This document shows positions 40,690 to 52,234 of a stretch of 64,000 bases of DNA, piece by piece. The first letter of the stretch is position 1. The number at the start of each line of letters is the position of its first letter. Where the stretch lies: positions 124,001 through 188,000 of the forward strand of contig JBAMDO010000001.1 of NCBI GenBank assembly GCA_037074765.1, in the 5' to 3' direction. Below the pieces are notes generated by a model. The model saw nothing but the letters and a program-made list of their open reading frames with translations. It did not search any database and had not been told where the DNA came from. Origin of the DNA: Mansonella perstans. Lineage: Eukaryota; Nematoda; Chromadorea; Rhabditida; Onchocercidae. The translations under genes and the position numbers were made by a program.

Positions 40690-42465
40690 TAATGAATCAT
40701 AGGATATCTTCCAAACAAAAATTCAACTAATAAATTTGAAAAACAGAAAAAAGCAAAAAAAAACTCGTTTTTATTTTACTGCAATATAACTGCACAATCA
40801 ATTTAGGACAACTGTTGACAGCAATAATTCGGAATTTCTTTTTTCTTTTAAATTAAAATTTGAAAACAGAAAAGCTATTGAAATCAAACGATTTCTTTTT
40901 GTTTGTGTTTTTATTGTTGTCAAGAATGATCAAGTCGAAATTGAATACAAGATACTATGGGTGACCAAATGAACTCAACTCTAGAGATCTCAATATTTGA
41001 ATCGAATAAAATTTTGAAATTGAAGTCATTTTATGCTTTCATTTAATCAACAACCTTGAGTTAGGTTGTTTATGCCGAAATATTATTTTGTAATAAATAT
41101 TAATGCTTGTTTAAACTTTAAAAAGTTTTTTTCTTTCAGGCAATTATTACCAATTTGATTTTTCTCTCTTTGATTTTATTCATTTCTATAATGCAAGTTT
41201 TCTTTTACAAACCACAAAAGTTTCATTTCAAATTATAAAATAATCGGATAAACTTTCATTATATGCTTGTAATCCAACAGGTTTTGATAACAATTTCGAA
41301 AAATCTATGCTAAATTAAAATTTGACTGTGTTGAAACGAACGAAAGAAGATCGCAATGTTTTTTTGGGACAAAGTTTTTGTCAAAATTTTAATTATTCAT
41401 TAAAATTTTAATTAAAAGAATTCTTTGTTCTTTTTTAAATTATTTAATTAGTCAAACTGAGATTTATATGTAATTTGAAATCCTTAATTATTTGAGGAAA
41501 AGTATAATGTAGTATATTTAGCTGTCATTAAAATATTGCTGTTAAAAAAGGTTAAACAATTTTTCCGAGGACATTCTTCGAGAGCATATGGATACATTTG
41601 CTATGCTGAAGTATTAGGCATGAAAATGACTAAGAGATGCTGGTAAAAAGAGAGCAGCGATACAACAGAAAAGAGTAAAACAGATTAGTTTAATTTATTC
41701 AAAAATGGAAAAATAAACGAATTATTCAAAATTATTTGAAAAAGGCAATGATGCTTTGTTTGGCAATGCTTTTTTTCGTTTGTTTTTCTTCATGAAAAAT
41801 TACAATCCAATACAATAGCACATCAAACAATTGAAATAATTTTATTGTCACAAAATAAATTTATTATAATTAAATGAATGAAATATTTGCCCTGGCATTT
41901 CAAGGATTTTATTATGCAATTGAATGCATAGTAAATCAAAGAAAAATTGCAAATAATAAGAACCACCGATTCCGTGCAGTGAGAATGCGGAAGATTAATT
42001 AATCACTGGGATAAGAGCTTCTGCTTCGCAAATGATGTAGATGACCACCAACCTGTTATGTACATTTGTATTCGTTTCTTCCTTTGTTAAATCAAGTAAA
42101 CATTTGAAAGATTTTCGCTAAGACTTGTTCCCGAGAGTTCCTGCGGCAAAAATGCCGAAAATAAGAGATGTTACCGCTATACCAAATAGCACTTCTCAAT
42201 TAATCTTGAAATCTTTCTCATTTTCATTGAATTGCAAATGCCCTTTCCTTCATCAAATAATATAAAAAGTCTTCTATCTTCAGTGATAGAGACGTGTACG
42301 CATTCACTTACCATCGCTGTTGATCAATGAAATCTATTATTTCTCCTACTCGATCTCTTTTATTGCCCTTTGTTTCATTATGATTTCAATTTATTAAATT
42401 TAAGTTTTATTTTATGGCATCAATAACAGCAATAAAACAACAACAGTCGCAGCAATAAGTTTTCA

Positions 42466-43364
42466 ATGATAGTATTGTCATCGTGTGGCAGCAAAAATAA
42501 TATCATCGTCTTATCGTCTATAATTATATGTCAATTATTATCAAATGTAACATCTCAAGCAGCACTGGTAAAGAGTTCTAAAAGATTTCAAAGCTGTAAA
42601 GCTAACTGTAGTTCTCATATAACACTTCCTTGGTAAGTTCATTTTTTAATTTTAAACTTAATTTCATTGATTATCGAATTAAAATATATTGCTGAATCTC
42701 TACTGATAAAGATTAATCAGGAATAATTGAGAAATGATTTTTTTTTTTTTAATTAGGAATAATTTTTTAAAGACTGATGGATAAAAATAAAAATAGAAAA
42801 GATTAGAAGAGTAGGACTGACTAACGAAGACTATTAATCAATATTCATATTTTACTGAATGGAACTTGACGAAATGAAACATGAAACAGTAGAGTTAAAA
42901 TTTGTTCATCATTAATTTTTAATAATTAGAGTGATCGAAATGAAACTTTCCAAAATTCAAAATCATGATTGAAATATACTGATTATGATTTATTGATTTC
43001 TTTCCTTTTCACCACCTATCTTTTACTATTTAAATTCGAGTTTTTTCATAACCATATTGTGTTATATCTTGTCATTTCTTTTCCATTATTTAAAATCTTA
43101 TAACAGAATTGCTGGATATATAATATGCAAGTTTTCATTAAAAAAAAAAAAAAAAAATGAACTCATCAATTTAGTGATTTTGGAAGCTTGGATCAATGTA
43201 TCATACGATCATGTCAGAATGCATGTTGGAGGGATGGCAATCGCAAAGTACAGTCGTGTTTTTGTCGCGGATCATTTGAAGGTTCAACATTACGCGCATG
43301 TTTCTGTGGTCCAGCTAAAGCTAAAAATAATAGTAAAGCAAAGGGAAAATTACTTCTACTATAG
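42466..43364 (+). CDS. Small secreted cysteine-rich protein (ten cysteines)
   Basis: Two exons, 42466-42632 and 43175-43364, encode 118 residues. Exon 1 begins MIVLSSCGSKNNIIVLSSII and continues as a hydrophobic signal peptide that probably ends near SNVTSQA (residues 26-32). It ends at a strong GTAAGT donor in phase 2. Exon 2 follows ATCAATTTAG, and the split codon becomes a cysteine. The mature part has cysteines at residues 44, 48, 56, 64, 69, 73, 84, 86, 98 and 100. They include the paired motifs SCFCRG and ACFCGP and the run CQNACWRDGNRKVQSC. The tail is Lys/Asn-rich (AKAKNNSKAKGKLLLL). Exon 2 also shows a 119-codon open frame in another phase (43057-43416) that begins inside the intron. 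I do not recognise the family. An even cysteine count and a signal peptide point to a disulfide-bonded extracellular or excretory-secretory protein. Confidence 0.65.
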
Positions 43365-43843
43365 TAATTGCTCTTTTTGCAAAATATTTTATGTATATTT
43401 GCATTCGAATATTTAACTTCTGATGAAAATATTTAAATTAATTCGTATGCATTACTACATTGTCTTCTCTATCTATTTGGTATTGACAGTTCAGTTTTTT
43501 AATTCATTTCCATTCCAACGTACAAGTTTTTAAAAATCAAGAAATCCTAGCTTTCCCTGTCTTATGCGAGTAATTATTCATAGTTCTTGTTGAGTAACCG
43601 AAATTGTTTTGCTTCAGTTGCAATTTTCTTTTATCCCTACCAGAAATTTAAGAATAAATTTAAATCTTCTGGATTATGCAATGCATTGAAAATCACTGAT
43701 CGCAGGTTTAAATGGAAAAGGCTAATTACAGTACAGGTAAGAAACATAATATCAATGAATTTATTCATAATTATTATACAGAAAGCGGCAAAAAAACTGA
43801 AGAAATGTCATTCACTCCAGCATTAAATCCATAAAGAAAATAG

Positions 43844-45919
43844 TTACTGTGCTGCAACCTTTAACTTCACAGGCCTTATCAGTATAGAATTAGGCCTGAT
43901 ATTAGCGTAAACTTGAGTGACACCTTCAAATTCCCGCAGCGTTTGATATAACTGAATAATCTAAAAATAAAATTCATATTTCGTGCATCATAAATAAGTC
44001 TTTAAAAGCAAACAAAACCACAATAGCAATTAAAGAGAAAATGGCAATACCTTTTCCGTGTCATGTTCTTCTATTTCAACCGGATTGATTGCGCGTAGTT
44101 CCAAAGTAGCATATTTAACACTGAAGCCCTCTTTTTCAACAGCAGCCAATAATTGAGCAAATTTATTTCGTATGCATATTAATTCATAAAATATTGCACC
44201 ATCTTCTTCAAATTTATTCACATCATCGCAATCCGATTCTATTGCAATTTCTTCCATCTAAATCAATAAAATGTTATTCGATTAGGGAAAATTTGCTTCT
44301 GATTTGAGTTTGAAAATTTTTGAAATTTGAAAATTTGAGTAAGTAAAAGTAAAAATTTCCTTATCCTGTTTTGGGATTTATATCATAATATATTGAAAAT
44401 GTATTATATCAGGATTAGCAATTCGAATTACAGATCAGCTATTATCGACTTCACATGAGAAGCGTGGGAAAAGCAAAATGGAAATGAATTTTGAAACAAT
44501 TTAATACATTCATGAATAAAGAATTCAGCATTTTTAAGTAGGCGAACTGAAATTTCAAGAACCTCATCTAACGATAACGTTTTATTAGCCTTGATAGCAC
44601 TAACGATAATAACACCTTTGTCCTCGAAACTCCTGGTATAATCGTTCTTTGACAATTGAAATCCATCACCAATCTGAAACCTTCATCCATAAAACCAGAG
44701 CTTCCAAGTTTTTTGCACTAATTAGAATTATCGAGACTTTAAAAACTGACTGCATAAATATCTAGTACTCAGCAAAAACAATACCTTATCCAAAGCTGCT
44801 GCAAGAAACTCCAGAAATTTTTTTTGTGATAAGCCTTCCGATTCGACAATAAAAATCGATCCAGAAGGACCAAGTATAGTGGTTTTTGCTGTTTTTATTG
44901 GCTGTAGCTGAAATAAAGGATGCTCAAGTGTGAAAAATAAAAATTTCCAGTCTTTTGTAATCTCTAATCCCACATAAAGTCTAAATATAATAGCAGGTTT
45001 ACTGCATAGTCTAAATCTATGAACAAATTTACTGCATCAGTTTGGAATCAGTAAACTGAACATGAAAATTATTTTTCCTCATCTGAAAACTGATTTATCG
45101 AAGAATGGAAATTCATGTGATATTTAGAAACAATTCCTTTTCAATCTTCTCAAAAACTAATTTAGCAGTAATTGATCAATTTTTGAATGGTAATTTATAA
45201 TTGGAAAGTAAACAATACTTGAAAGATTATATTAGTTTTTCCTTCTCATCAAATTAGTTTTAAGATATAAAATTCTTGCCTGCGCGTTCTTTAACGCTCG
45301 TTGAAATGCATCATCAGAAAAATTCGCATTCCTATACTCTAACTGTAACTGTGCTAAATCCTTATTAAATTTGAGATCAGGCCCACCAGCTCGAATAATT
45401 CGCTTCATTTTAGCCATTAATTGTTCAGCTGCTTTTGTTTTGTTAACCATAGCTGCAAGCTAAGATCAACTCAAATCAATCAAATATTAATAGTTAATCG
45501 ATACAGCAAAAGAATTTGAAATACGCTAAATATTGCCTAAATATTTTAGGAGTAAATTATCAAGACAATTTCTGAAATCCTTCGTTAAAAAAAAAAATTT
45601 TTTTTTTTAAATTCTTTCCTATTATATAAGCTCGAAGTAAGCATTCCTAATAATATTTTTAATTGTATTTCTGCAAATAGCTTCAATTAAGTCCTAAATT
45701 ATAATAAAATTTTTCTAAATTCATCAAATCAAGTAATAAAAACAGAAATTTAAGAATAAATAATAAACTATTTCATGTCATAATTATACCGATGAAAATG
45801 AAGTGCAAATGAACCTTTGTATCCTTAATGTTATCCCACTTCGAATGACCCTTCATGAGGTGTGATGAAACCCATAATTGTCTTATAGGTAGCATCGTTC
45901 CACGTCGTATTACTTCCAT
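43844..45919 (-). CDS. TACO1: TACO1 / YebC-family mitochondrial translational activator
   Basis: YebC-family protein; in mammals TACO1 is needed for translation of mitochondrial COX1 mRNA. Exons are 45919-45815, 45459-45280, 44907-44785, 44673-44563, 44257-44051 and 43960-43844, giving 280 residues. A basic, hydrophobic presequence (MEVIRRGTMLPIRQLWVSSH) is followed by the family start KGHSKWDNIKDTK, then IRAGGPDLKFNKDLAQLQLE. Later motifs include LGPSGSIFIVESEG, FEDKGVIIV, and the acidic EEDGAIFYELI leading to VEKEGFSVKYATLELRAINP. The end includes GVTQVYANI. Exon 2 ends CAG followed by GCAAGA, a GC donor supported by phase and homology. Exon 4 ends at 44563 (GAG|GTTCTT), because the following open sequence does not align with the family. 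TTTGCAG ends three bases before the ATG, a possible spliced-leader acceptor. Confidence 0.94.
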
Positions 45920-46212
45920 CTTCTGCAAATACAATGAAACAAGCGTCTCAACTATTGCAAACGCTGCAATCATTTCTACAGAAAATCGGACGATTGGAAT
46001 AAATTTCATAGACTTCAATTTCATTAATTTCAATTTCAACTCCATATTTGTCAATTTCATCAAATTGAAATTTTCCGTGCACGAAATATAAATACTAACA
46101 GCGTGAACTTTCAAAACTTTTCGGAAATAAAAAATGAATGCCAACAACGGAAATCACTGGAAATTCCTGACAATGATTCAATACTATCGACTACGGAAAC
46201 CTGAAACGAGTC

Positions 46213-47658
46213 TCACGGTTGAAATTTACAAAATGGATGACCGTTTTCAAAGCGATCTGATGGTTGGGTTTGGGTTTGTGGTTGCCACTGCAAGAAATAA
46301 CACTGTTTATGCGTTACCTTGATATTACTCGACATGGGGAAAGTTTTTTACAGTAGGATATTGGCAGAGAAGATTTCAGAGAAGAATTTTTTAAATTTAT
46401 TGGAAATTGAAATTGGAGAATTTTCGAGCTGTAGTTTACTTTGATCTCATTGATTTAAGTAGTTCAATGGATGCAAAAAATAGCAATTTGAAGAATATTG
46501 TAAGAACTGATAATGCTCAGTTCTTTACAAAGTCAATTTTCTCTTGTAAACAATCTCATTTCTTCCATTTAATATAAACATGAAAATATTGCTTAGCCTT
46601 TCCAATGAAGAAAAATGTTCGAAAAGTTTTTGTATGGCTCACATTTTTATTATCAATTATTTTTAAGAATTAGGTTTGTACGATGTGGAACACTAATTCC
46701 TCTAGTTGACTTATTAAAGTGAATTGAATTTTCGACTTCTTAATTTTACTTTTTATATAGTAGAAGTTTGTTTACTTCAATCCAATAACCTTATGGTCAT
46801 CTCACATGATTCACTTAACTAGAAATTTTTTTTTTTAAAGTTTACAAAGTGTAATACCCTTTAGAATACACTGACATGCATTTAAAAATTATATTTGACC
46901 CTGCTCTGCATAATCAACTATTTAGATAAAAATAATTTTTATGATACTATTTCTCTATTTTTGAATTTATTGTAGTAATTTGAATATTTACAACAGTTAT
47001 TTTGACATTTTTTACATTATAAATTAATTCAAATTTGGAGACATTCCCAACTGAGGGAGATTAAGACTCATTGAGAGTGTAATTTTTTCAAATTGTACGC
47101 AACGCAGTGTAAAAGAATATTTTTTCAACATTCGAATCCATAGATGTTTTGGGATTTTCAAGCAAAACTCCAAATGCTGAAATTGCAGTCCGTGAAACTG
47201 TTAAGATCAAATTTTTGCATTTTTTAAATAACTTGATAACAACCAATTAATGTTTGCGATAAGTATTCCGGTGATATCTTAGCTAAAGTTTCGATCACTT
47301 CAAATAGCCCAAAGTTTTCCACTCCTTGAAAAATTACTTCAATTTATCTTACAATTATCATTTCGCAAAATTCGCATTAGATGTTTGAGAACTTAAAAAA
47401 GTATAAGCAAGATTAAATAAATAGTCTTTTACTTAATAAGAAACTTTGAATTATTACAAAATAATCTTATTTCATGATTATTGCAATATATGATTTTCAA
47501 GTTTATCCTCGAAGAAGGAATCATCCATTTTGACTTACTTGCAATCTTATAATCACTGGCTGTGGTGGTGTAGGTCCTGGTGCTTGTACTGATAATCTTG
47601 TTATGAGGCTACTGGTGTAATAAATGAACAATACAAGATATAAAATCAATTTCATCAT
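46213..47658 (-). CDS. Tiny secreted Pro/Gln-rich peptide
   Basis: Two exons, 47658-47539 and 46287-46213, join in phase 0 to encode 64 residues. Exon 1 starts MMKLILYLVLFIYYTSSLIT, a textbook signal peptide, then APGPTPPQPVIIRLQ and a GTAAGT donor. Exon 2 follows TTTCTTGCAG and reads WQPQTQTQPSDRFENGHPFC before stopping after KFQP. The predicted mature peptide is only about 40 residues with a single cysteine. A perfect TTTCAG ends two bases upstream of the ATG, suggesting trans-splicing. Extra exons within the 1.25-kb intron cannot be excluded. No homologue is recognised. Confidence 0.45.
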
Positions 47659-48589
47659 GTCTGAAATTCTCCTGCGATCTGTAAAAATGGCTTAGTTAAT
47701 TTTGCGTCATAAGAAAAGTTACCGCTTAATCAAACAACAAAATTAGCCCTTTCACCAACCGATTAAGAGACAATTACACTTGAAAACTGTTTCAGTCAAA
47801 ATTTAGCACATGTAACTATCAATTCGTATGGCTTTCTTCAAATCGAACAAACTCCAGGCATTTTGTTCAACAATGAAGAAGACATTGAAGAAATTGTCAG
47901 TAAAAGATAAAAATTGTGATTCTTCTACTTTGACAGCAGAACCAATTAATATAACAATATTAATAGACTGTTCTGAGACCACTTTATTTATTTCAAGGCA
48001 AGTGACAAAAATGGATTAAGGCAGATAAATAAAAAAGTAACTGATGTAAATCGTAACAATGAAACTCAATTTTTTTCAAGTTTTCAACCATTCAGTTATT
48101 TTTGCTTTGCAAAGATTTTACCACTAATCATTCTTAATAAATCAAATTTTTTTCAAATTGTTTTTTTTAATATGAAATAAATGACTAGCTATCCAACCGA
48201 AAAGGTTGAAAACTATGAAGTTGCGACAAATTGGAGAAAAGTTTGCATTCTATTTGTAGAAATGTCATTTAAAGTTTCTTAGACATTATGTTAGTCTTCG
48301 AAATCGCATCTGTTACATGTTAAGAAATAACAAGAGAATATAACTGGGTTCAAGAATATATTTCAAGAATATAGGTGCAAGGATATAGGAATTCCAGAAT
48401 TAAGGATATAAGTCCTTCGGAGTTCAATTCCTATTTCAACACACGGAAATTCTGACGCCCCATCACCTCAACGCAGTCACCTCTTGGCACCTTCAACTCT
48501 ATCCTCGAAGAACATGATGTTTCATTTCAAGAAAGGAAAACAGGTTAAGTAGCCTGTCGCTCAACCTAAACTTACCTCAGCTTCACTAT

Positions 48590-48745
48590 CCCAAAGTTTC
48601 GAGAGAGGCCATTTAAGCATTTTAACATTGTGGAATTACAGCGTTTTAATATTATGTAGGTACAGTATTTTAATAGTGTAGGAGCACAGTATTTTAACAC
48701 TGTGTTAATATGGTACTACAATATTGTGTGAATGCAGTACTTCAA
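48590..48745. repeat. Degenerate ~25-base tandem repeat
   Basis: Five to six units follow the pattern GTGTAGGTACAGTATTTTAA, each about 24-27 bases long and 60-80 percent alike. Confidence 0.65.
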
Positions 48746-49049
48746 AATTTTGAAAAAACCAGACAAGTTGATACTACATCGATGTACAATAAGAAGTTCT
48801 AGTAGTAAATGGTGATGATATTATAAATTCGAATTTTTACGGTGGGTGAAAAAACAACTATTGCATTCAAATGAACGAACTATTTGAAAAATATTTGGAA
48901 CTTATTGCTAAGGAAGATGAATATTTTTCTTTGTTAATCTGTGCAGATATAGCTTTCGACTTTTTTTTTGCAAAATTAAATTCCCGAAATTACGATTAAT
49001 TGACTAATTTGTGGGAAATCTGATAATAAATGCAGTAAGAATTTATAGG

Positions 49050-49258
49050 AATTGTCATGTGCACTTAGTTGCATCATTCTAGAACAGAAATAAATTTTAG
49101 TAATTGTAGTGAAGAGGGTAATAAGTGTTTTGGTTACTTTTATTTTACATGCCATTTATTGACCTGTAATATCCGTAATTCTACAGATCACATACTTATT
49201 TTTCGCAATAAAGGGCTAAAACATATTAAAAGACTTAATAATGTTAACCTTATTTCAG
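49050..49258 (+). repeat. Intron-like repeat, plus orientation, copy P1
   Basis: This segment aligns with the reverse complement of about 52360-52570. Shared blocks include AGAAATAAATTTTAGTAA, GGTTACTTTTATTTTACAT, CTACAGATC and GACTTAATAATGTTAAC. It ends in TTATTTCAG at the position where the minus-strand copies end in their 3' splice sites. Confidence 0.65.
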
Positions 49259-49324
49259 GAAATTAAAAAATCACTGAAGCGATAATAAGAATGTCCCTGG
49301 AACCTCAACATCTTAAAGTTGATC

Positions 49325-49690
49325 TTTAAGATGTCAGATTTCTTACAGACTAATCAATTAAAGTAATTAAAACAGACTGTCGAAAATTTTCAGTAAAATA
49401 AATTCTAGCCGATATCATTATTTTCAGGATCTTAAATGCTGTAGGCTTTGCAACAATTATCATGACTATTTAGTGCAATATTTTAGATCTGAAATAAAAG
49501 TGCAATATTTTAGAACTGAAATAAATCTTACTGAATATAGTATTGCAACGATAAATGTTTCAGTTACTTTATTTTTCATAATGTTTATTGAACCCCGTGA
49601 TATTCGTAATTCTACAGATCCTATGCTTATTTTTCGCAATAAGACGTAAAAATATGTAAAATAGTGAAAAGTCAATAAAATTAGCTCAAA
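49325..49690 (+). repeat. Intron-like repeat, plus orientation, copy P2
   Basis: Aligns over most of its length with the reverse complement of 52340-52710. Shared blocks include CAGATTTCT..ACTAATCAATTA, TATCATTATTTTCAG, GCAATTATCATGA, ATAAATGTTTCAGTTACTTT and CTACAGATC..TGCTTATTTTTCGC. It carries extra small duplications (TGCAATATTTTAGA twice) and no clear 3' splice site. Confidence 0.65.
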
Positions 49691-50189
49691 ATCTAAAATC
49701 ATAAAATCTGCAATCAAATATCAAACTTACGCTAAAAACCCTTAAAAAATCAAACTAGCTTATCAAAATATCACCCCAAATAAATACTAACAACAATATA
49801 AACAGGAAATTATAGAAATCTTCATTCATCAAAATAACAAAAATAATATTAACTAATTTATGAATAAATAAAGTTTTGGAGAAGGAGAAGGGAGAAACAT
49901 TGAGAAGTTCAAAAAATTGACAATATTAATTTATATTATTTAACAGTGGAATCATAAAAATATTAAATGTATGGTGTTATTAAATGAACGATCTTCCTGG
50001 TAATAAAATTCAAAAGTAACGAGCATTTGTTGAAGGAAATAATTTGTGCTCACTTTTGTGAAAATGATTGCCGTCTTACAAAGAGGAAGATTAAAAAAGA
50101 AATTGATAAACTTGTTTATTGTTTGTTGGAGATAAGAATCTGCATTCATTATGATGGAATTTATTGTTTTTTAAAAACTCGAGAATTAA

Positions 50190-51860
50190 AAAAAAAAACT
50201 TGTTTATTGTTCGTGAGAAAGCAATAATTTTCGCTAAATCCGCTAAAACTGATTTTTTTTAAGGTTGAAAAATTTGTTTATTGTCCATTAGAGCAAGGAT
50301 TTGCTCTTAATTCGGTAAAGAATTTCATTGTACAGAAAGAAGAAGCATAAAAAAGGAAATTTTGATTATTTAGAAAAATTATTTTAAAAAAAAGAGTCGC
50401 CAAACTACCTCACTTAATAATTCAATTGAGTATTGGTAACATCGATTTAGCACTATTTTAGTTAAGTTGATGTTACATTTATCAAATGAAAGTGTTGCAA
50501 CATAAAATATTCGAAATAAAAGATTCATGGCTTAGAATTTTAATTCAAATTAATTTCTGACTGAAGTATTGTATATTGTTAGATCATTCATCATTTCACT
50601 TATGCAACTTTAAATGACGTTTTACACATTAATAATTATTTTGATAATTTTATTTAGTCTGGAAAAAGGGATCACATATTGAGTAACATCTTATTTATTG
50701 CTATATAACGCATGATAGTAATTTCTGTTGATAATTTGCAGAATCATGATTTCTGTTAATAATTCTTTTACATAAATTAACGGAAAAGTATGAAGTATGC
50801 TTTCTAATTCTGCTCTTAAAGTTATTAATTCTCTCCTACAGGAGTCTTCTTCTATCTATGTGTCTTCTCATGGTCTTTCGTTAATCCAATCATTCATTCA
50901 TAAACTCCTTTTATCCAGGATTATTTCGGTATGATATTTCCTCCCTATTTTCTCTCTCAGTCACTTTCTGGATATTTTCATGAAATGAATTTATTTCTTA
51001 TGGATATTCAATTCCGTTCATTTCTTACGATGGTGCATTGTAGCATAACTGCAAAAAATACTTTATGCAATAACTGTATATTGTGTGTTTATCAGGTGTC
51101 CTTTTGTGTGCTTATGTCTGTTATTCTGTGGGCGATTATGTCTGATGTGTAAATGTTTAGATGTGCTTTCAAAAATTTAAATTACAGAATTAGTATGAAC
51201 AGGGAAAAATGAGATAAAGAGAGAGAAAGAAGGGAGAGACACAAATCCGACAAAACTATAACTTATTTGAAATTCAAAACAAAATTATGATTAAGATTTT
51301 TTTAACTAAAATTTGATACGAGATATTCAAATCTATGTAATTTGATTCACTTTTACAAGTTTAAATATATGACAAGCAAGAGATTAAAAAATGCATTTTA
51401 AAGTTAAGCAACTTTTGCTGAATTTCACTCAACAAAATAAAAAAATTTCATAATTCAAACGCTGTGGTAATGTACAACGGGCCAACATTTAAAAGACCAG
51501 CGAACGACAAATAGTAAATCGTTTAAGGAAGCACATTTGCTATTATCAGTGCTATTATTATATTGCTACCGAATCTTTTTAGTCATTTCCAAGTGCCCAT
51601 TTTTTGACAGATCCATACAGATTTTTACAGCAAAGAAAATATCAAAAAGAAAGTAAAAAAAAACTTGTTCATTGTTTGTTAAGTAACAATTTAAGCGCTC
51701 TCGGGTACAAATGGATTTTTTTTTTTGAAACAAGAGGTTGAAAATTTGCTTATTGTTCATTAAAAATATAATTTTCTCCTAATTCGGTGGAAATGTTTTT
51801 ATTTTATTTTTTTGTTTGGAAAGAGGAAATTCAAAAAAAAAGGATTATTGAAAATGTTTA
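50190..51860. repeat. Pair of diverged direct repeats
   Basis: The segments 50190-50400 and 51655-51860 share AAAAAAACTTGTT(T/C)ATTGTT, then a stretch reading AAGGTTGAAAAATTTGTTTA in one and GAGGTTGAAAATTTGCTTAT in the other. Both then have CTTAATTCGGT/CCTAATTCGGTGG and a run reading GGAAATT..GATTATT. About 1.46 kb separates the two starts. Function unknown. Confidence 0.55.
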
Positions 51861-52234
51861 TCCGATTGGACAAACAATAGCTTTTGTATTTCACATTTTC
51901 CCAAAAAAAAATATCTTTTAGAAATGCCAAATCTTTTTATAAACTTAACTTGACAAATCGCTTGCGAATAGCTTTACATATGTTCAATCAACGAAATCAG
52001 CGATATACTTCAGTTGGAATCCAAATTTATTACTTCCACCCATTTGAAAGATTAGAGGGTAAAAGAGAGACTAGTAGGATTTTGACAAATATTTTATAGA
52101 GAAAAAACATTTTGACGTCGAATTGTGGCCTCAAAATTATTCTTTAAATTTGAACTGAACATAGTGATATGCTACAAAACAATTAGATAAAAAATAGAGT
52201 AAAATGGATTTCAAGTTTAAATTTTTCAAGAAAA

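Larger units (their letters stand above)
36161..42465. other. Long intergenic region
   Basis: About 6.3 kb of AT-rich sequence. It contains tandem AAATGAA-type repeats (36250-36310, 36755-36815), an imperfect CAT/CAC triplet stretch (36350-36420), a 10-base array (39581-39640) and one small open frame (40426-40689). Otherwise I see nothing supportable. Confidence 0.5.
47659..52234. other. Repeat-rich region between two small secreted-protein genes
   Basis: No gene with good support is seen. The region holds degenerate tandem repeats (48590-48745), two plus-orientation copies of the element that forms introns of the 52235-53195 gene (about 49050-49258 and 49325-49690), and a direct repeat pair (50190-50400 and 51655-51860). 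A plus-strand frame at 48871-48945 (MNELFEKYLELIAKEDEYF) is a possible exon remnant only. Confidence 0.45.

Noticed and set aside
43057..43416. 119-codon plus-strand frame
   Set aside because: It begins inside an intron and reads the cysteine-rich exon in the wrong phase. The spliced model in the other phase has the signal peptide and an in-frame stop.
44428..44562. Extension of TACO1 exon 4 (VLEISVRLLKNAEFF)
   Set aside because: No GT donor in a usable phase follows, and ending at GAG|GTTCTT aligns directly with the family.
47828..48019. Plus-strand frame starting MAFFKSNKLQAFCSTMKKTL
   Set aside because: 63 codons in AT-rich DNA, with no signal peptide, splice partners or recognisable motif.
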